A stretch of 64,000 nt of DNA. It comes from Lateolabrax maculatus (taxonomy: Eukaryota; Chordata; Actinopteri; Acropomatiformes; Lateolabracidae). The notes beneath the pieces are model-generated. The model searched no databases and was not told the DNA's origin. It saw only the letters and a list, made by a program, of their open reading frames with translations. The stretch lies in assembly GCA_031216445.1 (NCBI GenBank), contig CM062210.1:20274501-20338500 (forward strand), read 5' to 3'. This document shows, in pieces, positions 33,049-45,472 of this stretch (its first letter is position 1; every line of letters starts with the position of its first letter). A program made the position numbers and the translations under genes.

Positions 33049-34755
33049 TAACTGAAAGAGTGAACGGCCTCAGTCAGCTGATTGGGTTGGAAGCAGGAAC
33101 TGACAGAGAGGGAGATGGAGAGTGTAAATAATAAAGTAAGCATGAAGATAAAGTCAGTCTTCCTGATTGAACTTACGAAAAGCTTCATTACCCATAAAAG
33201 TATCTAGTAGGTTCAGTTTAATTTGCTGATGTTTCAAGACATCCAGCTGTGAGACATCTGCCACCACAGCCCAGTATCTCTCTTGGAATATATTAATGTT
33301 GGATGAATCTGCAATACTAATTCAGTGCCAGTCTTCACTGTCAGTGCAGTCTGATCAGTCTGATCAGTGTTATCACCATCTTCTCCTAACCATAACTGTA
33401 GTTACTATTTCTCATTAGTTTTTCAGAATCATCCATTATGAACTTATCAGCTGGTTTAAGGTTTGCTACCACTGATACAATGGAGGTGAATGGTAAATTA
33501 ATTGGGTGAATTGACCCTTTAAGTAAAGGACTGGAGTACCACCATCAAGCTTTACTACAAATTGCAAAGCACAAATAGTTAATATCATCCTACAACCCTA
33601 CAACATAATTGAGTGAAACTGAATTTATTAAAATAAATAACTGAAAAAGAATTAAAGGAATATTTAGTGTAAATATTAAAATCTAAATAGCAGCATAAAA
33701 ATGATGATGAATCATGTAATCAAGTTGTTGAAGACCTATAGCATGCTTCACCTGAGGTGACTGATGCTTTCCTTCAGTCCCAGCAGCAAAGCTGGGAGCT
33801 GAGCAGGATGAGTGCAGTGTGGAGCGGCAACAGCTTCCAGCAGTGCTCAGTGGATGCTGGGGTACTTGTGGAGCTTTCTCCTGCAGGGTTTCCCACCAGC
33901 TCAGGGGTCATTGACTCCACAGCATTGACTGCAGCTCTTTCCACACTACATTGGCCAGCTCCACTCCACTAGGCCCACTCTCCTGTGCTCTCCTCTGTGC
34001 AACACACACACGCGCACGCACGCACACTAAGGGGTTGGAAAAACAAAACAGTAGACATAAAGGCAGAAGGGAACACACACTAATACACACAGCAGAAAGA
34101 ATAAAGGCAGCAAGAAGCTGAGGCACAAATACAAGTCAGAAACACACAAATACTGAAGACACACACACACAAATATATGCATATGCTTGTGTGGACCTTC
34201 CATTGCCAATATTCATACTATTCCATTTATTTTCGCTACATTCTCTGCATTTGGAAACTAAAGCATTATCAATAGTTTTTATGATTTTGTTTAGGCTACA
34301 AAAGAGTTCATGCATTTAGTTCCTTGAAACACAATATTTATAAATATTCCAAATTTAAAACCGCAATCGCTCCCTAACCTCAACAAGTGTAGCCCCAACC
34401 ACAAACCAAAGGCAGGATGTGGACCTGGTTCCGGTGCACTTTGTATGCCCAGATCAACTCTGGCTACCTGTCTTTGATTTCAAAGAACATAGCAGTATAT
34501 AGATTAGAAAAATGTCAGTGAACATATTACAGCAATATGTTTCATGTGAGTGTATTTGGCAAAACAATTTAGTTGTATATACAAGTAATTTTTAGTACAC
34601 TGAGTTAAACTTGCACACTTTCCAAATCACAGAAAAAGCATCATGCAGATCTGAGGATCAAGCAAGCTGATTGGTTGATCAAAATCATGATTCATTCAAA
34701 ACGGAAAACACGTGACGAAACAACCAAGCAAACATCTCCAAATAAATCGGTTGCA
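33049..34755. other. Non-genic stretch with simple repeats
   Basis: AT-rich. It includes a tandem ctgatcagt duplication near 33350, an acacacgcgcacgcacgcac run at 34001-34028 and an (AC)n run at 34157-34171. No gene, RNA or named repeat. Confidence 0.45.
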
Positions 34756-34905
34756 TTTATAATTTGCCTTACATTCACCCATCCACACACACACTCACAC
34801 ACCGTTGGCAGCAGCAAGGTGCTGGTCTAACAAAATTAGGGTTCAGTGTCTTGCCCAAGAACACTTTGACATGTGGACATGTGGACATGTGGCTGAGCCA
34901 CAGCC
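34756..34905 (-). mobile_element. Partial tRNA-headed SINE
   Basis: On the minus strand it begins gggcgtggctgtggctcagc and continues into ttcttgggcaagacactgaa and gtgtgtggatgggtgaatgt, body phrases typical of this SINE family and parallel to the copy at 17297-17542. The B-box region of the tRNA head is replaced by three tandem acatgtgg units (34868-34892), so the promoter is lost. Confidence 0.55.
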
Positions 34906-35038
34906 ACGCCCATACCATAGTGCATATCTGCCTACATATAGCCTAAAGGAACATGTTCCAGGCTTTTGTTCATAGACCAGGTCATGAAAAACAGGGTTGT
35001 CCTGATACAAAAAGAACCATGTTGCCTTTTTCCTTATC

Positions 35039-35166
35039 CCTCTAGACCCCAGTAGAACTTTAGAATGTTGCTTCAGTTCACTGAGAATTCTCACTTAAAT
35101 TAGCAATTTTCTACGCAATACAAACAAAAAGCGCTATCTCAAAAACTGAAAGAAATTGACAGTCAA
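35039..35166 (+). repeat. Dispersed repeat C, copy 2
   Basis: Direct-orientation match to 5315-5438 over the whole length, from ctctagaccccagtagaact to aaagaaattgacagtcaag. The sharp ends at both loci indicate a defined mobile or transposed unit; class unknown. Confidence 0.7.
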
Positions 35167-36192
35167 GTTGTTCTCATTTAAAACTTATTTAAAACTTCCT
35201 GTTTAATCTGATACCAAATATGTGGCATGTGTAGCTTTTTAGACCTGGTTTGATTCAACACAATAAAAAAACACCAGAAAAAACAACAAAAAGCACTAAA
35301 ATGGTTGTAAATAGATGTTTTAACAAACAACAGTTATGTGATAGGTTGTGTCTTTGGCAACTTTATAAAACCAAATTTATAGCCTATGTTGAAAAGTCAC
35401 TGCAACCTGGTCAGTCCCCTTTACTGACAATTGAATACACAAATATTTCAAATATATGTATTTAATTACTTCAAAATTAAAATTAGCTTGTATTTGAGGT
35501 GTACATGGACAAATAAATAAAACTTGAGGACAACCTGCAGGTCTGACTGCACTGACAGGAGCTGTCTTTTATTGTTTTCATGTATAGCAAGGATGAGAGA
35601 GCCAGATCACACTTTTATGATGCTTTTTTCCTCAGTTTTGATTTGTTTGAAAACTTTACTTGGGTTTAGATGATATACTTCATGGATGCACCTAGGCATA
35701 TGTAATGTTGTACCGCAATTTCTTGTCACATGTCAACTTGAACTCCACAAGCCATTTAAAGCTTTGGGTTGTTGTTTGAATCAACTGAAAAAGACAGTCT
35801 GTTACTCATATACGATTCAATGGAATTAGATGTCCCCAGATGCTATCTGTGCTGTTTGAAAGAGAATGTGAGTAAATTAATATAATATATATGTGTACTA
35901 AAGCTGTTCAAAAACTGAACATTAAAGTGTAAAAGAAAAAAAAACAAACAGGAATGACCTTAAAGCAGGTCTAAAACTTAGCAATTAGGTATCCAGACGC
36001 AGCGACCGTAGCTACTTCAAACTTTTTTTAATTAATCTGTTATTTTTTTCGGCTTTACTGCTGAAACACACTTTACCTATGGCAGAAATACAGTGGCATA
36101 GGAAAAGGAATAGGATTGGATTAATAGTAGCAGACTTTGAGACGGTCGCTGCCCACGGCATCTTCTGACCACCCAGCCAGCCCAACCAAATG
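35167..36192. other. Non-genic AT-rich stretch
   Basis: No gene or named repeat. Poly-A-rich around 35930-35945. The last 100 bases lead into the deleted LINE copy. Confidence 0.4.
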
Positions 36193-36778
36193 CCAAAGCA
36201 GGTGGTGTGACCGCCCAAGGAGGAGAGGGAAGAGAGCCGGGATAAGAGCTAAGCTAACCCAGCTTGGACCTAAGGCTGCTCCTGGCTGATGTCCGGTTGA
36301 GGTAAATTTGAGTGGACAAAATGGTACTTAGGATGGCCAAGCAACAGGAAATCAGAGACTGCTGTCCTAACATCTTTACAGAGACCTACCACCTTGGATC
36401 AAGCTTTTGCACTTGCCGGGCGGACCGTTTTCAAAGCCGACCAAGCGCAACACTCCAGCAGGACGAGGAGAGGGGGACTCTGTTTTTATGATGCTGGTGC
36501 TCAGTCAAAGTCGATGGACAATGTTTCCCAGTTGTCAAACTTTTAATGTGAATTATTGCTGCTGATTACATTTCCTCAGATGCAAATTCGAAAAAGCACT
36601 ACAGAATTATTTCCCGAGTGTATATGTGTATATGTATATAAATAACTGTATATATTGTTTTTATTTTATTTTATATATGATCCTATTCTTTTGTATCTTT
36701 TGTTTTCTATTCTGAATTTAACATTTCATTTTGTATCCCTAGTTTATAAAATGACAAATTAATGGACCTTGAACCTTC
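36193..36778 (+). mobile_element. Internally deleted CR1-group LINE (derivative copy 1)
   Basis: Starts with the basic N-terminal block of a LINE ORF2 (REERAGIRAKL). It continues into endonuclease sequence in shifting frames: a TETYH/TETWL-like block near 36385, adhering to ADRQRATLQQDEE, then RGGLCFYDAG near 36470, and the IPPDANS-like phrase cagatgcaaattcgaaaaag at 36580-36599. It then jumps directly to ctacagaattatttcccgag and an AT-rich 3' UTR ending tataaaatgacaaattaatgg. All of RT is absent. The copy at 59545-60148 has the same order and the same junction. Endonuclease also has stops, so it makes no useful protein. Confidence 0.75.
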
Positions 36779-37844
36779 CAGTTGGTACAGACAACAATGA
36801 TAACTTAAAATTTCAGGGTGCTGTGTTTATAAGTGCACTGCAGGGTCAGGCCAAGGGAGTAAATATTCAACGCTCCCCTGATTCCAGTCAATCCACCTGC
36901 TCTCTCGCTGCACAAATGGACCATGCCAGCACCATCACAGAGTGGTCCATTTTCCTGGTGAGGTAACCACTTCCATTAGTGTTCATCAGCCTCGCCTACC
37001 ATGGGACCACTTTACTGACATCTGCTTTATGCTGGCATCCACACGCTAAAAGGCAAAATGTTCCTGTAGAGAGAGAAACAGAGAGAGAGCCTCTTGGCTC
37101 TATGGCACCATGAAAGAGTGCCAGGGCTCCATGAGTATTAATTGATGGCTTTTGGGCCACATCAGGGTATTAATGGTTAAAAGGCTTTTCCTGCAGTCCT
37201 ATGGTGCCATGGACTAGCATTTTGTTATACTGATATCTATTTGTTTGCTGATAATGGTGTCTTTTTAGAAAACAATATCACATATCAACCAGTCATTGTC
37301 AATTAAATTAAACTACACAACAGTATATACAATTGTTAAAATTGGTTCCACCTGTAAGGGAAATTCTTGTTATAATGATGTGTTTTCCAATAAGATCACA
37401 TTTTTGCCTAAGGATTAGATGTGTTTAGTATTTATCCACTATGATATTACAAAATATAGGTTGTTGTGTGTGTCCTGAATAGTTCTGTAAACAAAGAACA
37501 TAATTGTTTGTTGTATTTTCACATGGTTCTGTGAAATTTTGCCACACAGTGGAACGTGTGGGGAGTTAGGGAGTAGGTGCAGGTGGCCAACCTTTTGTTA
37601 CAGGGATGATAAGAAAACAACTATGATAAACACAAGAGCGAAATGAACTTCTTGGATGAGATCATGTGAATCCCGTTGATTGTTACAGTTATTGTTGTGT
37701 GTGTGTGTATCATCTCATATGCACTAGACAAGAACTGAGACTTCAGTTTCCATGACACACCTCAACAGTAAAATGCTGAAAACACATTAATGCATCAGTA
37801 TTAATAATCCAATAAACCAATATATGAGTATAACACTCACAGTG
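36779..37844. other. Non-genic stretch with a candidate conserved block
   Basis: About 36960-37215 is complex sequence with two gtattaat(t)gatgg-like homeodomain cores (37135 and 37168) bracketed by an exact 10-bp inverted pair, atggcaccat at 37102-37111 and atggtgccat at 37201-37210. No ORF. It could be a conserved regulatory element; untested. A (GT)n run lies near 37694-37708. Confidence 0.3.
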
Positions 37845-38012
37845 ACCATTTTACTTTTGATACTTTAATTACATTTTTCCAATAATACTAACATACTTAT
37901 ACTTACAACTTAAAAAATTTCAATGCAGGACTTTTACTTGTATATATTTTTATATTGCAATCCATTGGTACTTTTACTTATGTAAATGATCTGAATACTT
38001 CCTCCACCACTG
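37845..38012 (-). mobile_element. MITE-like repeat fragment
   Basis: On the minus strand it starts cagtggtggaggaagtattc, then agatcatttacataagtaaa and acaagtaaaagtcctgcatt, the well-known start of an abundant fish MITE-type family. Only one end is clear; the other terminus is lost or diverged. Confidence 0.5.
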
Positions 38013-38448
38013 GCTAACATGCTTATGTTTTAAGTACAATATTTACCATATGTCACCTTATTAGTTTAGCTCGTTAGCATTCTAACATTTGCTAAAGAAT
38101 GAAAAAAAGCATGAAACTAAAGTACAGCTGAGACTGATGGGAATGCCACCAGCTATACGCATTTTCTCTGATCCATACAGAAAACTGTATTATGATATAA
38201 TATTATGTAGCAGACCATCGCTGGTTGTGACCACAACATGATTGGGTTCACTTTCAGCTGTGGCTGGCTCAGGCTGTAGCTGTGGTTATGACTACAACCA
38301 TGGCTTTGACTGTTGCTGTCACTGATTGTGGCTGCTTTGGATCTAACAATTATGGCTGTGACACATGAGTTTTGTAATGGGCGTAACACTAACTACTGTA
38401 TGTCCAGTGAATTGACATGGTTGTGCTGGCTGAAGCTACTGTGGCCCT

Positions 38449-38515
38449 AAACTCCGGTGGTGTATTGGTAACACATCTGTCATATCTTTTAGAAGTACCG
38501 TGGGTTCAAATCCTG
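38449..38515 (+). other. Degenerate tRNA-like sequence
   Basis: Has an A-box-like ggtggtgtattggtaac and a near-consensus B box, gggttcaaatcc (38502-38513), at tRNA-like spacing. No clear acceptor stem or cloverleaf can be drawn, and no SINE body follows. It is either a decayed tRNA pseudogene or SINE head, or chance. Confidence 0.3.
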
Positions 38516-41500
38516 TGTGCCTTTACAATGTTTTCTTGGCTAATGTTAATAGGGGCAGTACAGTCACAATACAACTACCACATCCTTATCCATAGCAAAA
38601 TACAGTAGGTTCAACTACTGCAATAACCCTCTCCGCAGCCACAGCTTAACCCAGCAGGGCCATGCGGAGAAGCTGCAGCTGGGCTCACAGTCCGTGGCCG
38701 TTTACCATCGCAGCCTGGCCTTTTGAAAAGAGGAATAAGCAATAAATGTACCATGTAAAGAGTCACATCATCTCTCCTTTCTGTAGTATCTGTGGTAACG
38801 CAAAAGTAATTCCGAAAAAAAAAAGAAAAACTTAATAGGTAATTGGCCTAGATCTGCAGTAATATGGAAAGAATGAAGTCTGATGGTACAAAAACACAAA
38901 TAGTCATACAATTATACAGGTTAACAACTCATTTAGGAAAGAAAACAAAGGCAATTATTACCAAAACTGTAGCTGTGCATGCAACCAGTTTTTTATCAAG
39001 TTAAAACAATACCCTGATGAAGCCCTCTAATCTTCAAACATTGCCACTGTGATGTTATTTGACTTGAAAACTTAATGGTAAGGTAAACCATTGCAAGAGG
39101 ACAATTTTGGAACTAGAACCCCAACTGAAAAGTTCAGGCTCTTTGCAAAATGATGTACTGCTTCATAATCCAGCATTTTCCTTTAACTGTTATTCTGCCT
39201 CTATGTTTACCCATCTTCCAACTCTCTGTCTTACCTCATTTCTTTTTTTTTCTCCGTCCCTCCAGCCCAGGGTTTTGGCCCAGTGTTTTCTCCTGTGAAA
39301 CCTTTGACAGCCATGGTATTTGGCGCTCAGCTCATCCTTCCATGCCTGGTGGCGGTGGGCATCCCTCCAGCACCAACCCCACTGAGCAGGCCTGCCCGTC
39401 TGCCTGCCTGCCTGCCTGCCTGGTGAAATGAAATTAGGGAAGACATGATGGCACAGTCATCCTCTCCCCACCCACAGACTGATTGTATTAGCAGAGCATA
39501 AACTCGATTTGGTACTTTTCTATGGCCATCGGAGAGGAATTGATTTGGATTTAGCCTAACTGGCTCAGCCACGTGTCCTCAGCCGACAGGGATAATTTGT
39601 GGTGGGACATTGGTGGGATGATGACGGTGGTGGGGGAGGAGGTGGTGATTGGAGGATTAGAATAGGAATTTAACCAGCGAGGAGTGTGCCAATATGAATA
39701 TCTCAATGTGACAACTTGACAGACAGTTAAGTTCAGCTGTATCACACTTTAATATTCCCCTGTAGATGAAGTCGAGCAGTTGATCTGTTGATGCAGACAC
39801 TTCTTTCATAAGGCTGTCCTTGTTTTCATAGAAATGCATATTAAAAGACCCACTGACTCTCTTCTCATATTTCCTGCCCTGAACATATGGAATATTGTTT
39901 AAAATATGTGTGATAATAACATAGATTGACACTGACAGACTATAAATAAGTCTGTCCAGTATTGTAAATGTGATGTACAGTGCATACAGGCCCTAAGGGA
40001 TCCCTTCTAACAGGGATTCTAACATATAGAAAAACTAAAATGTTTAACAGTTAAATATTTAGCACAAATCCCCAAGAAATGTAGTTAGTGGTACATTTTA
40101 CAGTGTAAAAACAACCTTGTAGGTGGTCTTTGATACACTACCTAAATGTCTTCAAACATATTTTTGACATTTCTGTACTGACATTCCTTATTACTTATTA
40201 CGACATATACACCTATGCAATATATCTTTGATAGATTAACATTGGCTGATTTACTTTTTAGGCCAGGCCAGGCCAATACATTTACATCATTTAACCCAAT
40301 TGACCTTTTACTTAGTTATGCCATTGTACTTATAATCAAATCATATTACTTATAGAAGAAAAAAGAATGAAGGAAGGTGAAGGGAGGGAAATAACAGATT
40401 TCAATGCAGAGCACATAGGAAATGGGACACAAACATTTAGGTACACGTACATACACACATACATACCTGTGATAGGCATCGACATTTCAACTCTATGGAC
40501 CTGTGATCAAAGCCTTGTCCCAAGGATGGGACAAAGTAATTCTCCCTGGCAGGAAGCTTCAAAGAGGTCCTCAGCTGGATGGAGGGGCCATAGCAGGTTT
40601 GGTCTACCAACAAAAGACACCAGGCTGATTTTTTCCCCCCTGGGCTGAAAATAGCTTCCTGTGCCCAGAGCAATTACACTGATAGAAGGAGTTGTACTGC
40701 ATCACCCCTCACCTCTAATCCAGATCCAGCCAACTCAAGATGCTGGATGACGTACAAACCACATCAGTCTGAGGCGAGCACACATAGTTTGATTCAAAAT
40801 CTGAACATCCTCTCCGGTTTAATGATTTTTTTATTGTGGAAAATGCACTTTCAACAGAGAGTGCAAAAATGTATCATAGCATCAGTGACATTATCCAAAG
40901 CCAGGGCCAGATTAACCTACTAGGGGGCCCAGGGGCAAATATGAGCTGTGTGCCCCTACTAAGCCCCCCACTCACATTCCCCCAGCCCATTTTGAGTCCC
41001 AGAAACCAAACAGTATTTCAGATAGATGCCATGTAAATATAATAACAACTGAAATATTAAAAAATATTTTTGCATGATTTTCCTCTATAAGACAGTGGCG
41101 AAAATGAAGGAGCCACTTGCCGTTTCAGTTTTTAAATGTGCATATCAGTGGTGTATATCACCAAACAGACAGGCTTTGTTCATAGAGGTAGTGTTGCAAA
41201 ATGCAAAAAAACTTTACAACAGGCTTCTCTCTTATAAGGGTGGAATAATAATTGTATAACCTGATGCAACAATTTAAAGCTGCACTGATCAACATTTTTA
41301 TAGTATCAAGAACAAATTACCATATGCAAACGTACAGAGAATTATCAACAACTCAGCAGTTCACTTCAGCTTTACAGAGCACTTTAGCCCCTTTTAGATC
41401 ATTGTCTTGGTTGTAATGTTAGTGTTTTATTCATTCTGTCACATATTTTTTTCAGGAGTTGGTTGAGACAAAACCAGAGCTATAAGGAGAGCAGATATTG

Positions 41501-42207
41501 GACACAAACACAACTGCAAATGATGATCATGTTGCTCTGTAACTGCTGGATGTATATAGGTAACTGCTGGCCATAAGAACTTTATGAGGTGATCATATGT
41601 AAGATGTTTTGTTTTCAGCTTGTTCTGCTGTCCCAAGTGGCAAAAAAATCAGTTAATGTAGATTTTAAATGTAAAGCTATATCTGGGAAGTCAATATCCT
41701 AGCTTAGCATGAAGACTTGAAGCAGAGGAAAACATTGAACTTAACTGAAGAATAACCTTCCAACACTTCCAAAGCTGAAGCTTTTCACCTTGTTCTGAAT
41801 AAGACAGTGTATTCTGCAAAATATTGGAACCTTAAATTCCCTACATGCAGTTGCTCACAATATAATGGGTTAAACTTTTGGGCAAAAAGCAACACAGTAC
41901 ATCCCTTTAGGGCTGATCAACTGGACTAATAATTTGCCAGAATATCCACCAAACCCGATCCACAGGTCTCTAACTATACATTATACATGCATATACACTA
42001 TATTTATATTTATATTGACTTGTAATAATGCATTCACACTGTTAAGTGATGTAATTTTGCAGTCAAACTGTCTTCCACCAGCTAGGCCTCCTTTTTCCTT
42101 GTGATATTTAGTCAGGCTGTGGTCATCAAACAAACTCATCACATTTTCAGACAATGATAAGACTTTGTTATTTCACATTTCATTTATGCCCCTATGTGAA
42201 GGGCATT
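38516..42207. other. Long stretch without a supported gene
   Basis: 39262-39288 is a strong pyrimidine tract ending in CAG, followed by a frame readable for about 50 codons (GFGPVFSPVKPLTAMVFGAQ) up to a (TGCC)n run at 39400-39422; an exon is possible but not supported by a domain or donor site. 39430-39680 is complex and may be conserved. 40908-41010 (gggccagattaacctactag, then ggggcccaggggcaaa) resembles the end of a hAT-type repeat. The rest is unique AT-rich sequence. Confidence 0.35.
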
Positions 42208-42232
42208 CACACAGACACACACACACACACAC

Positions 42233-42264
<32 letters not shown>
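42208..42264 (+). repeat. (AC)n microsatellite
   Basis: Nearly perfect CA dinucleotide array of about 57 bp with single interruptions (cagaca and cgca). Confidence 0.95.
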
Positions 42265-45200
42265 CCTGAAACCTCTTTGGAAGCGTCCTGCCTGTTGTAA
42301 TTATAGGAGGTCATGGTTTTGCATTGACTAGCAGCCAAAGCCTGGCCCATTGCTTTGTATCGTTATGCTAATCTACCTCCATGATTACTGTGGCTTGGCT
42401 TTTAGTCTTCAATAGAACAGTGAAACCAGGGCTTTGGAATGTGTGTGTATGCGTGTGTATTTATGTGACTGTGAGCCCAAGGTTTCCTAAGCTGAATGGG
42501 AATCCTTGAATTTATTTCAAAGCTCCTGCACTGAGTGTTAATCAGGTGCAGCTCTTGTACAGGTGTACTGGTTTCAAGGCAAATGACATTTGGAAAGATG
42601 AATTGGAAGTGAATAACAATGGCCTATTGATTAAGACTTGAGAGATCAATAGAGAGAGAAAAGGTTTGATGATTCACAATGTATCATCTTAATAAAACTC
42701 GGGGCAGAAAAAGATCCCAAACACGGGGGGTTTGAGCAATACTCGTCATGATCTTTTAAAGGGTCAATCCAGTTTATTACAACTTGGGTCACACTGATGG
42801 GACATCAGTTCTATGGGTTGATAACACCGTTCCAACCAAAGTAATCACTGATCTAGGGCTCTTGGGGCACTGTGACATCACTAACAAACTTCCAAGAGTC
42901 AAGAAATATGAGCAGGAAATATGAATGGCGGTGAAAAACAGTTAATCCAGATTATATAAAACACTGTATTTGGAGGTCAATGTAACAGATGTGAACAGAC
43001 TCAAAGTTCTGTAAAAACCACCAAAACCTTCAGACACTTCATTTGGGATTTTCCTTTCAATTTTCACCCATCTGCATGAATAACTGGACATAAAAATAAA
43101 ATATAATATAATTTAATCTGTAAAGGCTTCCGAAAGTCACTTTAACTGTTGATGATAATCCCTTATTACACAAGAAAACTATGTGCTTGCACAACTATGA
43201 CTTCCAAATAACTTGTGCTAACCTGGTAATTTCTGGACTACAATGTTACTGATACAAAACTACAAAAATGGCCCAGATGGTAAAAGGAGGTATCTTTAAC
43301 GACTACATTTATTGATTTTTCTTGAACATCACCATTCCTGAAATCTGGATTGATTCTATTCAAGAATTCAGCCAGCCAACAACAATCCTTCACCCCGAGC
43401 ATGAGCCTGTTTTGATTCAGAGTGTTGACAGACGGTCCGTGGTCAATGTGTTTGTGAGAAAGAACAAAAGAGAGAGAGAGAGAGCGAGAGAGAGCAGGGC
43501 AAGGAGGGGCTGAGTGCATCAGTGCGCTGCACACAGCTCTACAATGGACTTAGATTTTACCCATTTAGAATAGTAGGGTCAAAGGATGGAGAGGGGGAGG
43601 GTCAAAGGATGGAGAGGGGAGAGGCAAGTTAACAAGGAGGGTGCATTTTAGCCATTTTGCAAACAAAGTCCCCCCTAAAATCGCCTACTGAGCAAAACAC
43701 ACCCCAATCTCTGACCTAACAGTCAGCAGTTGCATTTTGGGTAATGTTTTGAGGGAAGAAAAGTATGGGTACAAAAGACAATATATCTGGTTCTACTGCA
43801 ACGATTTTAAGCCTTTTTTTTGTCTCTGCCCATTGTGAGTGACAATTCTACAGGAGTGCAACACTAAATTGGTGAAGTATGCTTTTAAAGAGACAAGCAC
43901 TGACAATAAATTCATGAATGATGACCAATAAAGAGACAGAATACAGGGAAAAACAAGATTGTTAAACCTTCTGAAAAGCTTAATTTCCACCCAGACTTAT
44001 ACACACCAGATATAGACTTCCATACCATCCAGAACATACTGTACATTATCCAGCCCCGCCCACTCCTGTCCACTCCTCACCAAATGGATAAAGACATCAT
44101 TGAAATTCAGTCGACCCCCCCCACCCCCACCCCCCACCAGAACATCATCTGTTGTGACATTATTAAAAACGCAGGCTACCGACCAGGAATGCAAATACAC
44201 AGAGCAGTGTAACAGATAGCATCACGCATCATTGCCCTGGAGAGAGAGAGCTGTGGAAGGGAGGAACACAGAGACAGAAAGACATATATGAGCAGTGCAG
44301 TAGCCTCAGCAGCATCATTTGAATTTGCATGTTATCAGGCACAGGACGTCTCCATCAAAATGTCAGGCTGGGCCCGCGGTCTGTCGCCACTGATTTATAA
44401 TAAAGGCAATAAGTTAAAGTTTGGCCTTTTCATGGGAAGGATACTCACACGGTAGCAGTTTGCTATCTGCCTTTTCCTTTTTTTAAATGTCAAAACCCAA
44501 GCTGGCGGAATTACAGCAGCCAAATCCAACCTGTAGCATACATTTTTGTGCCATTACATGTTAGCCCTGAGAAATCATTCAGTGTGTGAGTAAACAGATG
44601 ATTGGCGTTGTTGGACAGGGAAGCGTTTTAGCTTGATTTGAGGACAAACTGAGCATAAACACACCCACTGACAATACTGACTGACAGAAGGGTTATTTAG
44701 ATGAAAACATGGCACCCTGCCACTCTGTAATACCACTCCCCAGTCAGAGTGGACTCCCAGTTAAGCATCCCTTCACACCAGATCAGTCCTTTATGCTTGT
44801 AGACTTCAGACCTTCAGTATTTGGATCAAGTAGCTTGTGAAAAATAAGTTTTGTGTTAGATTAACATTTATGCATATATAAGCATCATATCGGACTAAAT
44901 TTAAATATTAAAGGACTTAGATCAGGGTCATGGCCAAAAATCAGGACATCCCTAGCAAAAAGTATTTGTCAGGCAAACTGCACACAATGAGAACAGCCTG
45001 AGCAGTGCATAGTTATGTTTTAACATTTAACACAAAACATAAGTAAATTAATCTTATCCAAAGTAAAATCAGGAAGACTACCTTCATGTTTACTGTATTT
45101 GGATGTTTTCCTTTTCCTGCTTCTAACTCCATCAGTGTTGACACTCTTCAGATTTTGCCACAACCCCTGTTAGACAACCATTTTGTGTCTGTCAATCTTT

Positions 45201-45284
45201 AAAGCGGTTCTTTCTCTGCTGCTGTCAGCTGTCATCTCAGAATCTGATTGGTCTGTTCTGTACGCACATCTATTTCCTGTCTGT
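42265..45284. other. Non-genic stretch with two candidate regulatory blocks
   Basis: About 42290-42420 contains ctttgt (42353-42358) followed by the POU-type octamer variant atgctaat (42365-42372). About 44290-44530 contains the perfect octamer atttgcat (44323-44330) and AT-rich cores (ttataataaaggcaataag). Simple repeats: (GA)n 43471-43496, a tandem duplicate at 43575-43622 and C-rich runs near 44117-44138. No gene. Confidence 0.3.
43575..43622 (+). repeat. Tandem duplication, ~26-bp unit
   Basis: Two adjacent units of gggtcaaaggatggagaggg, separated by a short G-rich filler. Purine-rich; not coding. Confidence 0.8.
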
Positions 45285-45472
45285 CTGTCCTGGGAGAGGG
45301 ATCCCTCCTCTGTTGCTCTTCCTGAGGTTTCTTCCATTTATTTGACATTAAAATGTTTTTTGGGAGTTTTTCCTTATCCGAAAAGAGGGTGTAAGGACAA
45401 AGTGTGTCGTATGCTGTACAAAATTTGTGATTTGTGATATTGGGCTATATAAATAAAATTGACTTGACTTGA
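45285..45472 (+). mobile_element. 3' end of a second L2-type LINE family
   Basis: Contains gagagggatccctcctctgt, tgctcttcctgaggtttctt, gggagtttttccttatccg and gtgatattgggctatataaa, then taaaattgacttgacttgac. This is a typical fish L2 3' UTR with a short tandem tail. Its body differs from the local L2 family of copies 1-5 although the extreme 3' end is similar, so it is a separate subfamily. Severely 5'-truncated. Confidence 0.7.

Noticed and set aside
38449..38515. Functional tRNA gene
   Set aside because: A- and B-box-like sequences exist but no paired acceptor stem or anticodon arm; listed only as tRNA-like.
44117..44138. C-rich run as a G-quadruplex or regulatory motif
   Set aside because: Simple low-complexity tract; no further support.
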